From Anaerolinea sp. (GTDB lineage: Bacteria; Chloroflexota; Anaerolineae; Anaerolineales; Anaerolineaceae): a stretch of 64,000 nucleotides of DNA. Position 1 is the first letter of the stretch. Each line of letters opens with the position of its first letter. The position numbers and the translations under genes were made by a program. The notes under the pieces are model-generated. The model saw nothing but the letters and a program-made list of their open reading frames with translations, made no database searches and was not told where the DNA came from. The stretch spans positions 186,001 to 250,000 of the forward strand of contig JARKPU010000067.1 in the NCBI GenBank assembly GCA_029975055.1. The letters run 5' to 3'. Below are positions 44,904 to 55,777 of this stretch, one piece after another.

Positions 44904-47459
44904 TCAGTGATGGTCCGCCGGCGGGGTGTGCTCGTGGAAATGCCCCTCCTGGTGCATGCGGTTGTGCAGCTTGCGGTGCGCGGCCTCCAGCTCCAGGCGC
45001 ATGCGCCGGTAAGCGCGGTCTTCGGCGCGCGTACCCACCGTGTCGAGGTAGGCCAGCGCCCCTTCGATCTGCTCGAGGATCGTCACCGCATCCACCTCCG
45101 AGAACAGCGGTGCGCCGTCCACCGCCACCATCACCGGCGTGGAATGCGCGGCGATCATCTCCGGCTGGTCGGCGTAATGCCCGCGCACCAGCAGCGCCAG
45201 CCACGCGGAGCGCTCCACGCGCACGCGCCAGTGCCCGCTGGCGCCCTCCGCCGGGGCTTCCACGCTCTCGCGGATCTCGCCGTTCAGCACCAGTTCCACC
45301 CGCGAGACGGGCACCGTGGTGCTGGCAACCGCCCAGGTCACATCAAGCGTGCCGCCGCCCCTGGGGAGGCTGATGCGCCCGCCCATCGGCGCACCGTTGA
45401 CGGCAAACTCGATCAGCGGCCCGTAGGAGGCGAACGTCTCGCCGCGCTTCACCGCCTGCTTCCAGGCATCATAGGTGAATGCCTGGCCTTCTTCGAGGCG
45501 CGCATACGTGCGCACCGTGCCCACCGCGGTCATGGCGGTCATCTTATCCGTCCCGCCCACCGCCGGCAGGAGGTAGCCGCAGTTCAGGTAACGATACCAG
45601 TCGGCCAGCGAATAGGGGTCGATCCCGGCATAGAGGTTTTCCCAGGAGGTCATCTCGACGGCATCGATCTCGCCGCTGACGATTCCGGCGGCGTGCTCGG
45701 CGCGCGGGTTGGGGAAGTGCGGCAACACCACCAGCCCGTCCTGGCGGTGGCACTGCCTGGCCCATTCGGTCAGCAGCGCTTCCACGGGGTCGCCCAGCGC
45801 CGATTCATCCGGCCCGCCGGTGGTCATCGGCGCGATGATCGGCCCGCGGTAGCCCAGCAGCGAAATATGCCCGAGGACGTGCTGGCGGTTTTCGGTGCCC
45901 ACCCTCACCAGGTATTCGCCCTCGCCGCCCGCCTCGCGCGAGCCCCAGGTGTTCTTGCCGTCGAAATCGCCCACGTTGGTCATCAATTCGCCCCACTGGC
46001 TGGCGAGCAGGTTGATCACATTCACCCCTTCCGCCGCGCCTTCCAGCATCGCCGTCACCGGCGAGAGGAAATGCACGTGCGTATCGGCGGTCACCCAGCC
46101 GCGCTCGCGCCAGGGCAGCACCTTTTCCAGCTCGATGACAATCTCCTCAGTCTCCGGGCCGACCGTCACCGTTTTGCGCACGGGCCGGATCTCGAACCCT
46201 TTCGACACCTCGATGTACACCTCGCCCTGGGGCAGTTTGAGCACCGTCTCCCCGTTGATGTAGGTGCAGTTGTGCCTGCGCTGGCGCGTTTCCCAGCTGG
46301 CGTGCAGGTAATCGGCGCTGTAATCTTCGAACCAGGCCGGGTTGAGGATGCGGTGGCGGTCCACGGGGGGCAGGTATTCGCCCCACATACCGTGGACATG
46401 CAGCTTCACCGCCACGGGCCGGCGGCTGCCCCGCTCGAGCACGCGCAGGCGCACGGGTTGATGAGCAGGCGGCACCGGCTGCAGTTCGCCCTCCGGCTTG
46501 AGCTGCCCCGCCGCCACCCGCGCCCCGCCCTTGAGGTGAAAACAGGCATCGGGGTGGGCGGTGTATTCCAGGATAACCTCCGAAGCACTCACCTCGGGCA
46601 TCCGGTTGTTATAACTGCCCGCCCATGAATCGTGATCGTAGACCAGTCGCGGCGTGGCCGAAATGACCTGCCCCAGGTCGAGCTGCACCTGTTGGAGCAG
46701 GCCGTTCTTATCCAAAAGAGGCTGGAAGCTTTCCCCTTCCGGCAGGCGCAGACAGGCCTTTTGGCGCGGCTGCCAGCGCAGCGGGTGGGCGCTCACGTCG
46801 CCGGCGCTGACCGCCGAAAGGACAAGCGTGCCCTCGCCAGGCTCAAAGCGCAGGCCGCTGATCGCTTCCTCAGGGCGCGGGTTCTCCCAGGCCCACAGCC
46901 AGTTCATCCACTCGGCGTAATCGGCCGGGTCCACGCGCGTCTGCGACCAGCCCCAATCGGAGTGGGGAACTTCCTCGCCGCCCTGCATGGGCATCGGCTT
47001 GTGCTGCGCCACGGCCTCGAAGCAGTTTTCGCCCCAGCGGCGCTGGAACATGCCCACCTGGAAGCGCCGGCGGATGCTCACCCGCTCTTCCGAGCCGTCG
47101 GCATAGCAGACGATGTAATCGGCGGCGTGCTCGCCGAGCTGACCTTCGCCGCGCATCGGCCGGATGAACCCGGAGGCGTTCTTCGCCGCGGGGCGCGTGT
47201 CGCTGGTGTGCATAAAGACCAGCCAGCGCGCCTTGAGCGGCGCAAATTCCACGCTAAAGCTGCCCTCGCGCAGCAGCACCACCCCGCCCACCTCGAAAGG
47301 AATGCCCCAGGCCGTGCAGGCCCCGCTGGGGGCATGCGGCAGGGCGGCGGTCATGGCTGGCGAGAGGCCCGCCGAGTTTAAATCTTCCAGGCGGGCGTTC
47401 CCGCCGAGGGTGATGGGCCTGAAGAGGCCTGATGCAGGGCCATCCATGATGGGGGGCAT
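44904..47459 (-). CDS. CehA/McbA-type PHP-domain metallohydrolase
   Basis: 851-aa protein. The C-terminal half carries a PHP-type metal site: WVTADTHVHFLSPV near residue 460, with LPHFPNPRAEHAAGI later and AVGGTDKM near the end of the barrel, as in the CehA/McbA family of amidases/hydrolases. The N-terminal ~430 residues are beta-rich and unassigned, probably sugar- or ligand-binding. The extreme C-terminus is His-rich (HQEGHFHEHTPPADHH). ATG 47459 has a GGAGGAACC site. No signal peptide; substrate unknown. Confidence 0.75.
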   Translation of the reverse strand: MPPIMDGPASGLFRPITLGGNARLEDLNSAGLSPAMTAALPHAPSGACTAWGIPFEVGGVVLLREGSFSVEFAPLKARWLVFMHTSDTRPAAKNASGFIRPMRGEGQLGEHAADYIVCYADGSEERVSIRRRFQVGMFQRRWGENCFEAVAQHKPMPMQGGEEVPHSDWGWSQTRVDPADYAEWMNWLWAWENPRPEEAISGLRFEPGEGTLVLSAVSAGDVSAHPLRWQPRQKACLRLPEGESFQPLLDKNGLLQQVQLDLGQVISATPRLVYDHDSWAGSYNNRMPEVSASEVILEYTAHPDACFHLKGGARVAAGQLKPEGELQPVPPAHQPVRLRVLERGSRRPVAVKLHVHGMWGEYLPPVDRHRILNPAWFEDYSADYLHASWETRQRRHNCTYINGETVLKLPQGEVYIEVSKGFEIRPVRKTVTVGPETEEIVIELEKVLPWRERGWVTADTHVHFLSPVTAMLEGAAEGVNVINLLASQWGELMTNVGDFDGKNTWGSREAGGEGEYLVRVGTENRQHVLGHISLLGYRGPIIAPMTTGGPDESALGDPVEALLTEWARQCHRQDGLVVLPHFPNPRAEHAAGIVSGEIDAVEMTSWENLYAGIDPYSLADWYRYLNCGYLLPAVGGTDKMTAMTAVGTVRTYARLEEGQAFTYDAWKQAVKRGETFASYGPLIEFAVNGAPMGGRISLPRGGGTLDVTWAVASTTVPVSRVELVLNGEIRESVEAPAEGASGHWRVRVERSAWLALLVRGHYADQPEMIAAHSTPVMVAVDGAPLFSEVDAVTILEQIEGALAYLDTVGTRAEDRAYRRMRLELEAAHRKLHNRMHQEGHFHEHTPPADHH

Positions 47460-47594
47460 GGTTCCTCCAATCGTACGGGCACTCAAAACGGTTTCGAGAT
47501 CAATCGGGCAAAGTCGGCGCGATTTTCGCCGGAACAGAACAGATGTATGGTTTAATCATACACCATCCGAACTACTTTAACCCCTGGAGCACCC

Positions 47595-48458
47595 ATGCGC
47601 ACCACCCAACAGGTCCTCGACCAGATCCTTGCCTTCGCCCGCGCGAGCGAGAAAATCCGCGCGGTGGCGATGAACGGCTCGCGCGTCAACCCCAACGCCC
47701 CCAAAGACTTCTTTCAAGACTATGACGTGGTCTTTTACGTCGAAAACCCGCGCGATTTCCTGGCCGATCAAAGCTGGATCCGCCACTTCGGCGAGCTGGT
47801 CATCCTCCAGCAGAATGACTTCAGCAACGACGGAATTGACGGCTATATCTTCCTGATGCTCTTCACCGACGGCGTGCGCATCGATCTCTCGTTTGACGGG
47901 CTGCCCGGCCTGGCGCACATCGCCGAGGATACGCTCACCACCGTGCTGTTGGATAAAGACGGGCGCATTCCGCCCCTCCCGCCCGCGTCAGACGCGGGCT
48001 ACATCGTCCGCAAGCCGGAGCGCAAAGAGTTCGATGAAACCGTTAACGAGATCTTCTGGTGCTCGAACAACATCGCCAAGGGCATCTGGCGCGATGAACT
48101 GCCCTACGCGCGCTATATGTTCGACACGATCGTGCGCGAGCCGGTCGTCAAACTGCTCACGTGGTATGCCGCCATGCGGCACGGCTGGGCCATCTGCACG
48201 GGGAGTTACGGCAAGTGGCTGAAGAGGTTCCTGCCCGCCGAAATCTACGCCGACTACTGCCGGACCTACGCCGGGCCCGGCTACGCCGAGACGTGGGATG
48301 CGCTCTTCACTGCCCTCGATCTGGTCGGGCGCATCGGCCCGGAATTGGCCGAACACCTCGGTTACGCCTACCCGCACGAAGACGCCCGCCGCGTGCTCGC
48401 CTACCTGCGGCGCGTGCGCGCCCTCCCGCCGGATGCTGTCTCATTCGACGGCCGGTGA
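47595..48458 (+). CDS. AadE/Ant(6)-type aminoglycoside 6-adenylyltransferase family protein
   Basis: 287-aa nucleotidyltransferase. The motif AMNGSRVNPNAP followed by QDYDVVFYV is the canonical GS...DxD pattern, and VRIDLSFD supplies the third acidic residue. C-terminal YGKWLKRFLP and LGYAYPHEDARR match the family. It is closer to streptomycin adenylyltransferases (AadE) than the paralogue at 20052. Whether it modifies an antibiotic is unknown. ATG 47595 has a CTGGAG site. Convergent with the expansin gene. Confidence 0.82.
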   Translation: MRTTQQVLDQILAFARASEKIRAVAMNGSRVNPNAPKDFFQDYDVVFYVENPRDFLADQSWIRHFGELVILQQNDFSNDGIDGYIFLMLFTDGVRIDLSFDGLPGLAHIAEDTLTTVLLDKDGRIPPLPPASDAGYIVRKPERKEFDETVNEIFWCSNNIAKGIWRDELPYARYMFDTIVREPVVKLLTWYAAMRHGWAICTGSYGKWLKRFLPAEIYADYCRTYAGPGYAETWDALFTALDLVGRIGPELAEHLGYAYPHEDARRVLAYLRRVRALPPDAVSFDGR

Positions 48459-48488
48459 GCCGGGCTGCCGGATGGAGGCCATCACCCT

Positions 48489-49205
48489 CTACGGCCCGGG
48501 CGGGAACTGCGCCGCGCCGTGCAATGTGCCGTTTTCGACGAGAGGAATGCCAATATCGACCAGCACGTTGCCATACGCATCGGTGACGCGGAAGGTGTAA
48601 GGCCCGACGCCCATGCCGGGATTGGTCTGGACAAAGTAGTTATAGGTTGTGCGCGGCACGCTCACCCACTGGCTGCCGTCCTTCAGGTATTCGAGTTTGG
48701 CCACCGGGTTGCGGTGGTTGCGGATCTGCACTGCCGTCCACCACTGGTTCGAGCCGTCTTTGAAGTGATAGGCGATCGGCCCGGGCAAATCGGGGCTGAC
48801 CACCTGCCAGGTGATCGGCACGCGCCCCCTGGGCAGCGGGGCGATCTTCGCAAAAGCCTCTTGCGAAAGATCGAGGTCGCCCGAAGCGCAGCCCGGGCAT
48901 AGATCCACGATGCGCACGGTTACCTCGCCATCGGGGCCGCGCACGTGCACATACTCCCCGCAGACGGCCGAATAGGCCCAATCGGGCTGGTTCATGGCCG
49001 CCACCATCAGGTCGCCGGGCGAAGCGTCGAACCCGCACGCGCCTGCTCCGGTGGCGTAGTAATAGGTGGCCTCGCCGGAGAAAACCGGCGTGGCCTGCGC
49101 CCGGGCGACGAGCGGCAGCCAGAGCTGATCCCCTCCGCCCTGAGCGGCCGCCGGCTCGGCGCTCACCGCCAGCAGCGCAACAATGATGAAGAGCCGTTTG
49201 AGCAT
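48489..49205 (-). CDS. bacterial expansin (EXLX1-like)
   Basis: 238-aa secreted protein with signal peptide (MLKRLFIIVALLAVS...) then a short linker and the two expansin domains. D1 double-psi barrel: T47 (GEATYY), D101 and D112 (VDLCPGC...LDLS), spaced 11 residues apart as in BsEXLX1; the tyrosine after the first Asp is replaced by cysteine (C103). D2 carbohydrate-binding domain: W155-W156 (NQWWTAVQIRNH) and Y188. This fits wall-loosening, non-enzymatic binding of cellulose or peptidoglycan. ATG 49205 has an AAGGG site. Confidence 0.85.
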   Translation of the reverse strand: MLKRLFIIVALLAVSAEPAAAQGGGDQLWLPLVARAQATPVFSGEATYYYATGAGACGFDASPGDLMVAAMNQPDWAYSAVCGEYVHVRGPDGEVTVRIVDLCPGCASGDLDLSQEAFAKIAPLPRGRVPITWQVVSPDLPGPIAYHFKDGSNQWWTAVQIRNHRNPVAKLEYLKDGSQWVSVPRTTYNYFVQTNPGMGVGPYTFRVTDAYGNVLVDIGIPLVENGTLHGAAQFPPGP

Positions 49206-49345
49206 CGAAAGCCCTTTTCCGTTCGTTGATGACATGAATCTACCTGATCATAACAACCCCCGCGCCCCGGCCAATGAATAGTTCTCAGCGCACACCGTCC
49301 CTTCTTCGTTTCTTCGCGTTTGGTTTCCTCTCCCTGGATTTCGGC

Positions 49346-49351
49346 TACAAT
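49346..49351 (+). promoter_or_regulatory. -10 box for the aminotransferase-epimerase pair
   Basis: TACAAT 18 bases before ATG 49370, with a CAGGAG ribosome binding site between. No clear -35 box. The upstream 164-base gap contains a partial CGCGTTTCTTCG-type repeat arm near 49299-49325. Confidence 0.4.
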
Positions 49352-49369
49352 AAGCCACAGGAGCTCCCC

Positions 49370-50539
49370 ATGAAAAACCGCACACTGTTGATGATCCCCG
49401 GGCCGATCGAATTCGAGCCCGCCGTCCTCGCTGCCCTGGGCGCGCCCACCACCAGCCACCTGGCCCCGAACTTCATCGAGGCCTTCGGGCAGGCTCTTGA
49501 GCGCCTGCGCGAGCTTTTCCTCGCCCCCGATGGGCAGCCTTTCGTCATCGCCGGGACGGGCACCCTGGCGATGGACTCGGCAGGGGCCAACCTCGTCGAG
49601 CCGGGCGACCGCGCCCTGGTGATCAACACCGGCTACTTTGGCGACCGCTTCGGCGCGCTCCTCGAGCGTTACGGCGCCCAGGTGCATCACCTGCGCGCCC
49701 CCGTCGGCGGGCGGCCCGCGCTGGACGAAGTGGAGGCGGCGCTGCGCGGCGGGGCCTATAAATTGCTCACCGTCACCCATGTGGATACCTCCACCGGCGT
49801 GCGGACGGATGTGAAGGCTCTGGCGGCCCTGGCGCGCGCCTATGGCGCTCTGTGCGTGGTGGATGGGGTCTGCTCGGTGGCCGGCGAAGAGCTGCACATG
49901 AGCGAGTGGGGCGTGGATGTGGCCCTGACGGCCTCGCAAAAAGCCGTGGGCGTTCCCCCCGGGCTGGCGCTGCTGGTGGCCGGGCCGCGCGCCCTGCAGG
50001 CCTACCAGGCGCGCAAAACCCCCGTTGCCAACTTCTACGCCGATTGGGGCAACTGGCTGAGCGTGATGCAGGCTTACGAGGCGCGCAAGCCTGCTTACTT
50101 TGGCACCCCGGCGGTGAACCTGATCTTCGCGCTGAATGCCAGCCTTGAGATCATCCTGAAGGAAGGCCTGGAAGCGCGCCTGGCCCGCCACCGGGCGCTT
50201 GGGCGCGCCTGCCGGGCCGGGCTGGCCGCGCTTGGGCTGGGGCAGGTGCCGCTCTCAGATGAGCTGGCGGCCAACACGATGAGCGCGCCGCGCTTCCCGC
50301 CCGGCGTGAACGGCCCGGCCTTCCTGGCCGAAGCCGCCAAAGCCGGGGTGACGCTCGCCGGCGGGCTGCACCCGGCCATCCGCGCCGAGTACTTCCGCAT
50401 CGGGCACATGGGTTCCGCCGGGCTGGGCGATATTCTCGCTACCCTCGGGGCAGTGGAAGCCGCGCTGGAGGCCTGCGGGCACGCCTTCACCCCTGGCGCG
50501 GGGGTGGCAGCAGCCCGCACCGCCTGGCGCGGCGCGTGA
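49370..50539 (+). CDS. alanine-glyoxylate/serine-glyoxylate-type aminotransferase
   Basis: 389-aa class V PLP aminotransferase. Start at ATG 49370 (the frame is open from 49274). Signature segments: MIPGPIEFEPAVL, AGTGTLAMDSAGANL, VVDGVCSVAGEEL (D165) and TASQKAVGVPPGLALL, whose K191 should bind PLP. Such enzymes handle glyoxylate with alanine or serine donors. The next gene (epimerase-like) starts 9 bases after its stop, so the pair may be co-transcribed. Confidence 0.9.
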   Translation: MKNRTLLMIPGPIEFEPAVLAALGAPTTSHLAPNFIEAFGQALERLRELFLAPDGQPFVIAGTGTLAMDSAGANLVEPGDRALVINTGYFGDRFGALLERYGAQVHHLRAPVGGRPALDEVEAALRGGAYKLLTVTHVDTSTGVRTDVKALAALARAYGALCVVDGVCSVAGEELHMSEWGVDVALTASQKAVGVPPGLALLVAGPRALQAYQARKTPVANFYADWGNWLSVMQAYEARKPAYFGTPAVNLIFALNASLEIILKEGLEARLARHRALGRACRAGLAALGLGQVPLSDELAANTMSAPRFPPGVNGPAFLAEAAKAGVTLAGGLHPAIRAEYFRIGHMGSAGLGDILATLGAVEAALEACGHAFTPGAGVAAARTAWRGA

Positions 50540-50548
50540 GAGGCGGCA

Positions 50549-51400
50549 ATGAAGTTCGGCGCGCACTCCTATATCTTCACCGATCGCTGGTGCGATGGCT
50601 GCCTGGGCATCCTCGATGAGGCTGCCGCCCTCGGGTTAGATTGCTTCGATATCGCCGTCGGCGACGATGTGCCTTTCACACCGGCGCTCACCCGCCGCCG
50701 CGCCGAGGCTCTCGGGCTCGAGCTGGCCATCAGCCCCGGCGGGCTCTGGCCGCTGGAATGCGACCTTTCTTCCGACGACCCCGCCGAACGGCAGGCCGGG
50801 CTGGCCTGGCACAAAAAGCAGGTGGATCTGGCCGCCGAGCTTGGGGCGGCGGCCTACACAGGTTCGCTCTACGGGCATACCGGCGTCGTCAGGCCCCACC
50901 CGCCCCAGCCGGACGAATACGCGCGCATCGCCGATGGGCTGCACCGGCTGGCCGAATATGCTCAGGGCAGGGGCGTCTTCATCGCCATCGAGCCGATGAG
51001 CCACTTCCGTACTCACCTCGTCAACCGGCCCGAACAGGCGCTGCGCCTGCTCGAACTGGCCGCTCACCCCAACCTGGGCGTGCTGCTGGATACCTACCAC
51101 ATGGTTGTGGAAGTGCGCGATTACGGCGCGGCCATCCGCGCGGCGGGCAGCCGCCTGTGGGGCCTGCACGCCTGCGAAAACGACCGCGGCGTGCCCGGCG
51201 GCGGGCTGGTGCCCTGGGGGCAGGTCTTCCAGGCCTTGAGAGATATCGCCTTCGACGGCTGGGTGGTCATGGAAGCCTACAACTCGTCCATCCCGGGCTT
51301 CGCCTGGCAGCGCGGCATGTTCCACAATGCCTGCCCGGATGCATCGGCTTTCATCCGCCGGGGCCTGAGCTTTCTACAAGAAATGAATAAAACAACGTAG
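50549..51400 (+). CDS. sugar phosphate isomerase/epimerase-like TIM barrel protein
   Basis: 283-aa xylose isomerase-like barrel. Metal and catalytic residues resemble D-tagatose/D-psicose 3-epimerase types: E148 (IAIEPM), D181 (LLDTYHM), H207 (GLHACENDRG) and E242 (VVMEAYN). It should interconvert a ketose or keto-acid sugar; exact substrate unknown. Probably co-transcribed with the upstream aminotransferase. Confidence 0.85.
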   Translation: MKFGAHSYIFTDRWCDGCLGILDEAAALGLDCFDIAVGDDVPFTPALTRRRAEALGLELAISPGGLWPLECDLSSDDPAERQAGLAWHKKQVDLAAELGAAAYTGSLYGHTGVVRPHPPQPDEYARIADGLHRLAEYAQGRGVFIAIEPMSHFRTHLVNRPEQALRLLELAAHPNLGVLLDTYHMVVEVRDYGAAIRAAGSRLWGLHACENDRGVPGGGLVPWGQVFQALRDIAFDGWVVMEAYNSSIPGFAWQRGMFHNACPDASAFIRRGLSFLQEMNKTT

Positions 51401-51422
51401 GCGCGTCCCCATCACCCGCGCA

Positions 51423-53099
<1,677 letters not shown>

Positions 53100-53244
53100 G
53101 TTCCAGCCTCCCACCGATAGTATCATTATACAGCAAGCCCTTTCTGGGGCATAAAGCGGCGGTGCACCTGCCTGCACGAGAAGGCTTCGAGTTTTATGGA
53201 TGGCAATCGTTACCGGCGGAGGAACTTCATGGTAAGATCGAGGC

Positions 53245-54642
53245 GTGCCCCACAGCTCCGCCCCGCCCGGCTTCACGCGCTCATTCCTGCGGCTGTTCAT
53301 CCCCGCCGCCACGCAGAGCCTGTTCTTCAACCTGATCGGCATCTTCGACACGTTGATGGTCGGCCAGTTGGGCGATGCCTCGGTGGCCGCCGTCGGGCTT
53401 TCCAACCAGTTTTACTTCCTCCTCAGCCTGGCTGTGTTCGGCACCACCAGCGGGGCTTCGGTGTTCGCCGCCCAGTATTTCGGCGCGCGCGACCTGCCGA
53501 ACCTGCGCCGGGTTGCGGGGCTGTGCCTGGCAGTCACCATGAGTGCCGCCGCGGCCTTTGCGCTGGTGGCGCTGGCCTTCCCGGCCTGGGTGCTCGGCCT
53601 TTACACCCACGACCCGGCGGTGGTCGCCCTGGGGATCACCTACCTGCGCATCGTCGGCTGGAGCTACCTGTTCAACGCCGTCACCACCACCTTCGCGGCG
53701 GTGATCCGCTCCACGGGCAACACGCGCCTGCCGATGCTCGTCTCGGTGAGCATGCTCTGCCTGAACACCGCCATGAACTTCTGCCTCATTTTCGGCAAGC
53801 TCGGCCTGCCCGCGCTGGGGGTGCAGGGCGCAGCCATCGGAACGACCATCGCCCGCGTGCTGGAGTGCCTGGTGCTCCTCGGGCTGCTGTATGCGCTGCG
53901 CTCAGAGGTGGCTGCCTCGCCCCGGCGCCTGTTCGACTTCAACGCGCCCTTCGTCGCGCGGCATCTGCGCCTGATCCTGGTCGTCTTCCTCAACGAATTC
54001 TTCTGGGCTTTGGGGGTGAACGTCTACAATGCGCTGGTCGCGCGCCTGGGCACCTCGGCTTATGCCGCCTACAGCATCACCACCGCGGTGCAAAGCATGG
54101 GCATGTTCTTCGCCTTCGGCTGCGCCACCACCTGCAGCATCCTGGTGGGGCACCGTATCGGCGCGGGCAAACCGGATGAAGCCTACCGGGTGGCAAAGCC
54201 CATCCTGTTGACAAGCGTGCTGGGGTCGCTGGTGATCGGCATCGGCCTGGCGGCCGCCCGCCTGCCGTTGATGGAGCTTTACCGCATCTCGCCCGAAGCC
54301 CGCCAGGATGCTTCGGCCATGCTGCTCATCGCCGGGCTGATGCTCTGGCTGCGCGGGATGGACCCGATGTTCATCATCGGGGTCATGCGCGCGGGCGGCG
54401 ACACGCGCTATTCGGCCATTTTGGATGTCGGCGCCATCTGGCTGGGGGGCATCCCGGCGCTGGCGGTCACCGCGTTCGTCCTGCACCTGCCGGTGCAGTG
54501 GGTCTTCCTCGCCATCTTCACCGAGAACCTGATCAAAAACGCCTTCGGCTTGCGGCGCTTCCTCTCCAGGCGCTGGATCCGCAACCTGACCGCGCCCGGC
54601 CTGCCCGCCGAGGCGCTGCCCGAAGAGCCCGCCCCGGCCTAG
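53245..54642 (+). CDS. MATE-family multidrug/metabolite antiporter
   Basis: 465-aa transporter with 12 predicted TM segments in two MATE halves (LFIPAATQSLFFNLIGIFDTLMVGQLG and the second-half LILVVFLNEFFWALGVNVYNALVARLG). It should exchange substrate against Na+ or H+; substrate unknown. Start is a GTG without a strong ribosome binding site. Its end overlaps the convergent membrane gene by 4 bases. Confidence 0.88.
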   Translation: MPHSSAPPGFTRSFLRLFIPAATQSLFFNLIGIFDTLMVGQLGDASVAAVGLSNQFYFLLSLAVFGTTSGASVFAAQYFGARDLPNLRRVAGLCLAVTMSAAAAFALVALAFPAWVLGLYTHDPAVVALGITYLRIVGWSYLFNAVTTTFAAVIRSTGNTRLPMLVSVSMLCLNTAMNFCLIFGKLGLPALGVQGAAIGTTIARVLECLVLLGLLYALRSEVAASPRRLFDFNAPFVARHLRLILVVFLNEFFWALGVNVYNALVARLGTSAYAAYSITTAVQSMGMFFAFGCATTCSILVGHRIGAGKPDEAYRVAKPILLTSVLGSLVIGIGLAAARLPLMELYRISPEARQDASAMLLIAGLMLWLRGMDPMFIIGVMRAGGDTRYSAILDVGAIWLGGIPALAVTAFVLHLPVQWVFLAIFTENLIKNAFGLRRFLSRRWIRNLTAPGLPAEALPEEPAPA

Positions 54643-55586
54643 CGCAAGATTTTCCCCACCACCGATTCCGGGTAGCGTTTGGCGGCCAGGTTGAGCCACA
54701 GCCAGGCGATGAACAGCCAGCCCAGCCACCAGCCGCGCGGCCCCACCCAGTTGGCCGAGAGCGGCAGCCAGGAAAGCAGCCCCGCCGTAACGGCCTTCCA
54801 GGGCTTCAGGCGCGCCACCGCCGGGGTGACGGGCATCAGGTGATAGGGAATCAGGTACGGCAGCCCCACCGCCCCGGCCAGCATGAGCATATCCATATCG
54901 CCCCGCGAGAACCACAGCATCAAAAGGCACACCGGCAGGGCCGCCAGCCCGATGCCGATATCCTGGTCGCCGCGCGTGGCCAGCAGCGCCCCTTTGGTTT
55001 GCAGGTTGGTGATGATCCTCAGCGGCCAGAACCCCCAGATCAGCAGCGAGGCCAGGAAGGCGGCCAGCGCGGCAATGATCGATGATTTTCGGCTGAGCAA
55101 AGCGAAGACCGCCACCTGCGGCTTGATCAGCGCCAGCGGGGCCAGCCAGGGCAGCCAGGAAAGGCCGATCAGCACCAACCCCTCGAGCTGGCCCAGGAAC
55201 GCCGCCCAGAACAGCGGCAGGGTGACGATGGCCGCCGCGGCGCTGAGCGGGTGCACCGAGCGGCGGATCACCGCCAGCATATAGCCTGCCAGGGTGAGGC
55301 CCACCAGCAGCGGCCAGTTGAACCAGCGCAGGATGAGGTTCGTCCAGGGCGGGTAGTAGAGGAAGGGGGTCTCCCAGTGGCGGAAGAAGTGCATCCAATC
55401 GAAACCGAGGTAATCGTTGGCGGGCAAGGCCACCCCCACCAGCGAGAAGCACGCCGTCATCAAGAGGAACAGGGCAACCTGCCGCCGGAGGGGAATTTCG
55501 CGGGCATTGGGGCTGATGGGCGGGAAGAGCCGGGCATCGATGCGCGGCAAAGCTTCGGCGATGCGCCGGCGGAATGCAGCAACCAT
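54639..55586 (-). CDS. polytopic membrane protein (possible glycosyltransferase-like)
   Basis: 315-aa integral membrane protein with about eight hydrophobic segments and a charged N-terminus. Loops contain FDWMHFFRHWETPFLYYPPW and LIKPQVAVFALLSRKSS. The pattern of an early acidic/aromatic loop plus PP resembles GT-C/DUF2029-type proteins but lacks a clear signature. Function unknown. Convergent overlap with MATE. Confidence 0.65.
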   Translation of the reverse strand: MVAAFRRRIAEALPRIDARLFPPISPNAREIPLRRQVALFLLMTACFSLVGVALPANDYLGFDWMHFFRHWETPFLYYPPWTNLILRWFNWPLLVGLTLAGYMLAVIRRSVHPLSAAAAIVTLPLFWAAFLGQLEGLVLIGLSWLPWLAPLALIKPQVAVFALLSRKSSIIAALAAFLASLLIWGFWPLRIITNLQTKGALLATRGDQDIGIGLAALPVCLLMLWFSRGDMDMLMLAGAVGLPYLIPYHLMPVTPAVARLKPWKAVTAGLLSWLPLSANWVGPRGWWLGWLFIAWLWLNLAAKRYPESVVGKILR

Positions 55587-55676
55587 GATGAAATTATATG
55601 CCGGGCAGGTTCTTCAGCGGCTTTCAATCTCCCAACAGATCGCTCCGGCGGGATGCACGCCATGATCATGTGGTTC

Positions 55677-55720
55677 TTTTTCTGCACATGGTGGGGCAAA
55701 CCCCACAATTTACAGAAAAT
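55677..55720. repeat. small palindromic element, copy A
   Basis: Nested hairpin: outer arms TTTTTCTG with CAGAAAAT, inner arms GTGGGG-CAAA-CCCCAC. The centre TGGGGCAAACCCCACAATTTA matches copy B at 60952-60993 (TGGGGCAGACCCCATAATCTA). The outer arms differ between copies but remain self-complementary in each. Confidence 0.65.
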
Positions 55721-55777
55721 TGAAGCACTGTCAACGCCATCCATGCCGGAATGAGCAGAGCATGGAAATAAAACGGG

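Noticed and set aside
53196..54179. 327-aa ORF overlapping the start of the MATE gene in another frame
   Set aside because: Its ATG at 53229 has a GGAGGAAC site, but the translation is Arg/Pro/His-rich and the MATE frame carries a clear 12-TM pattern.
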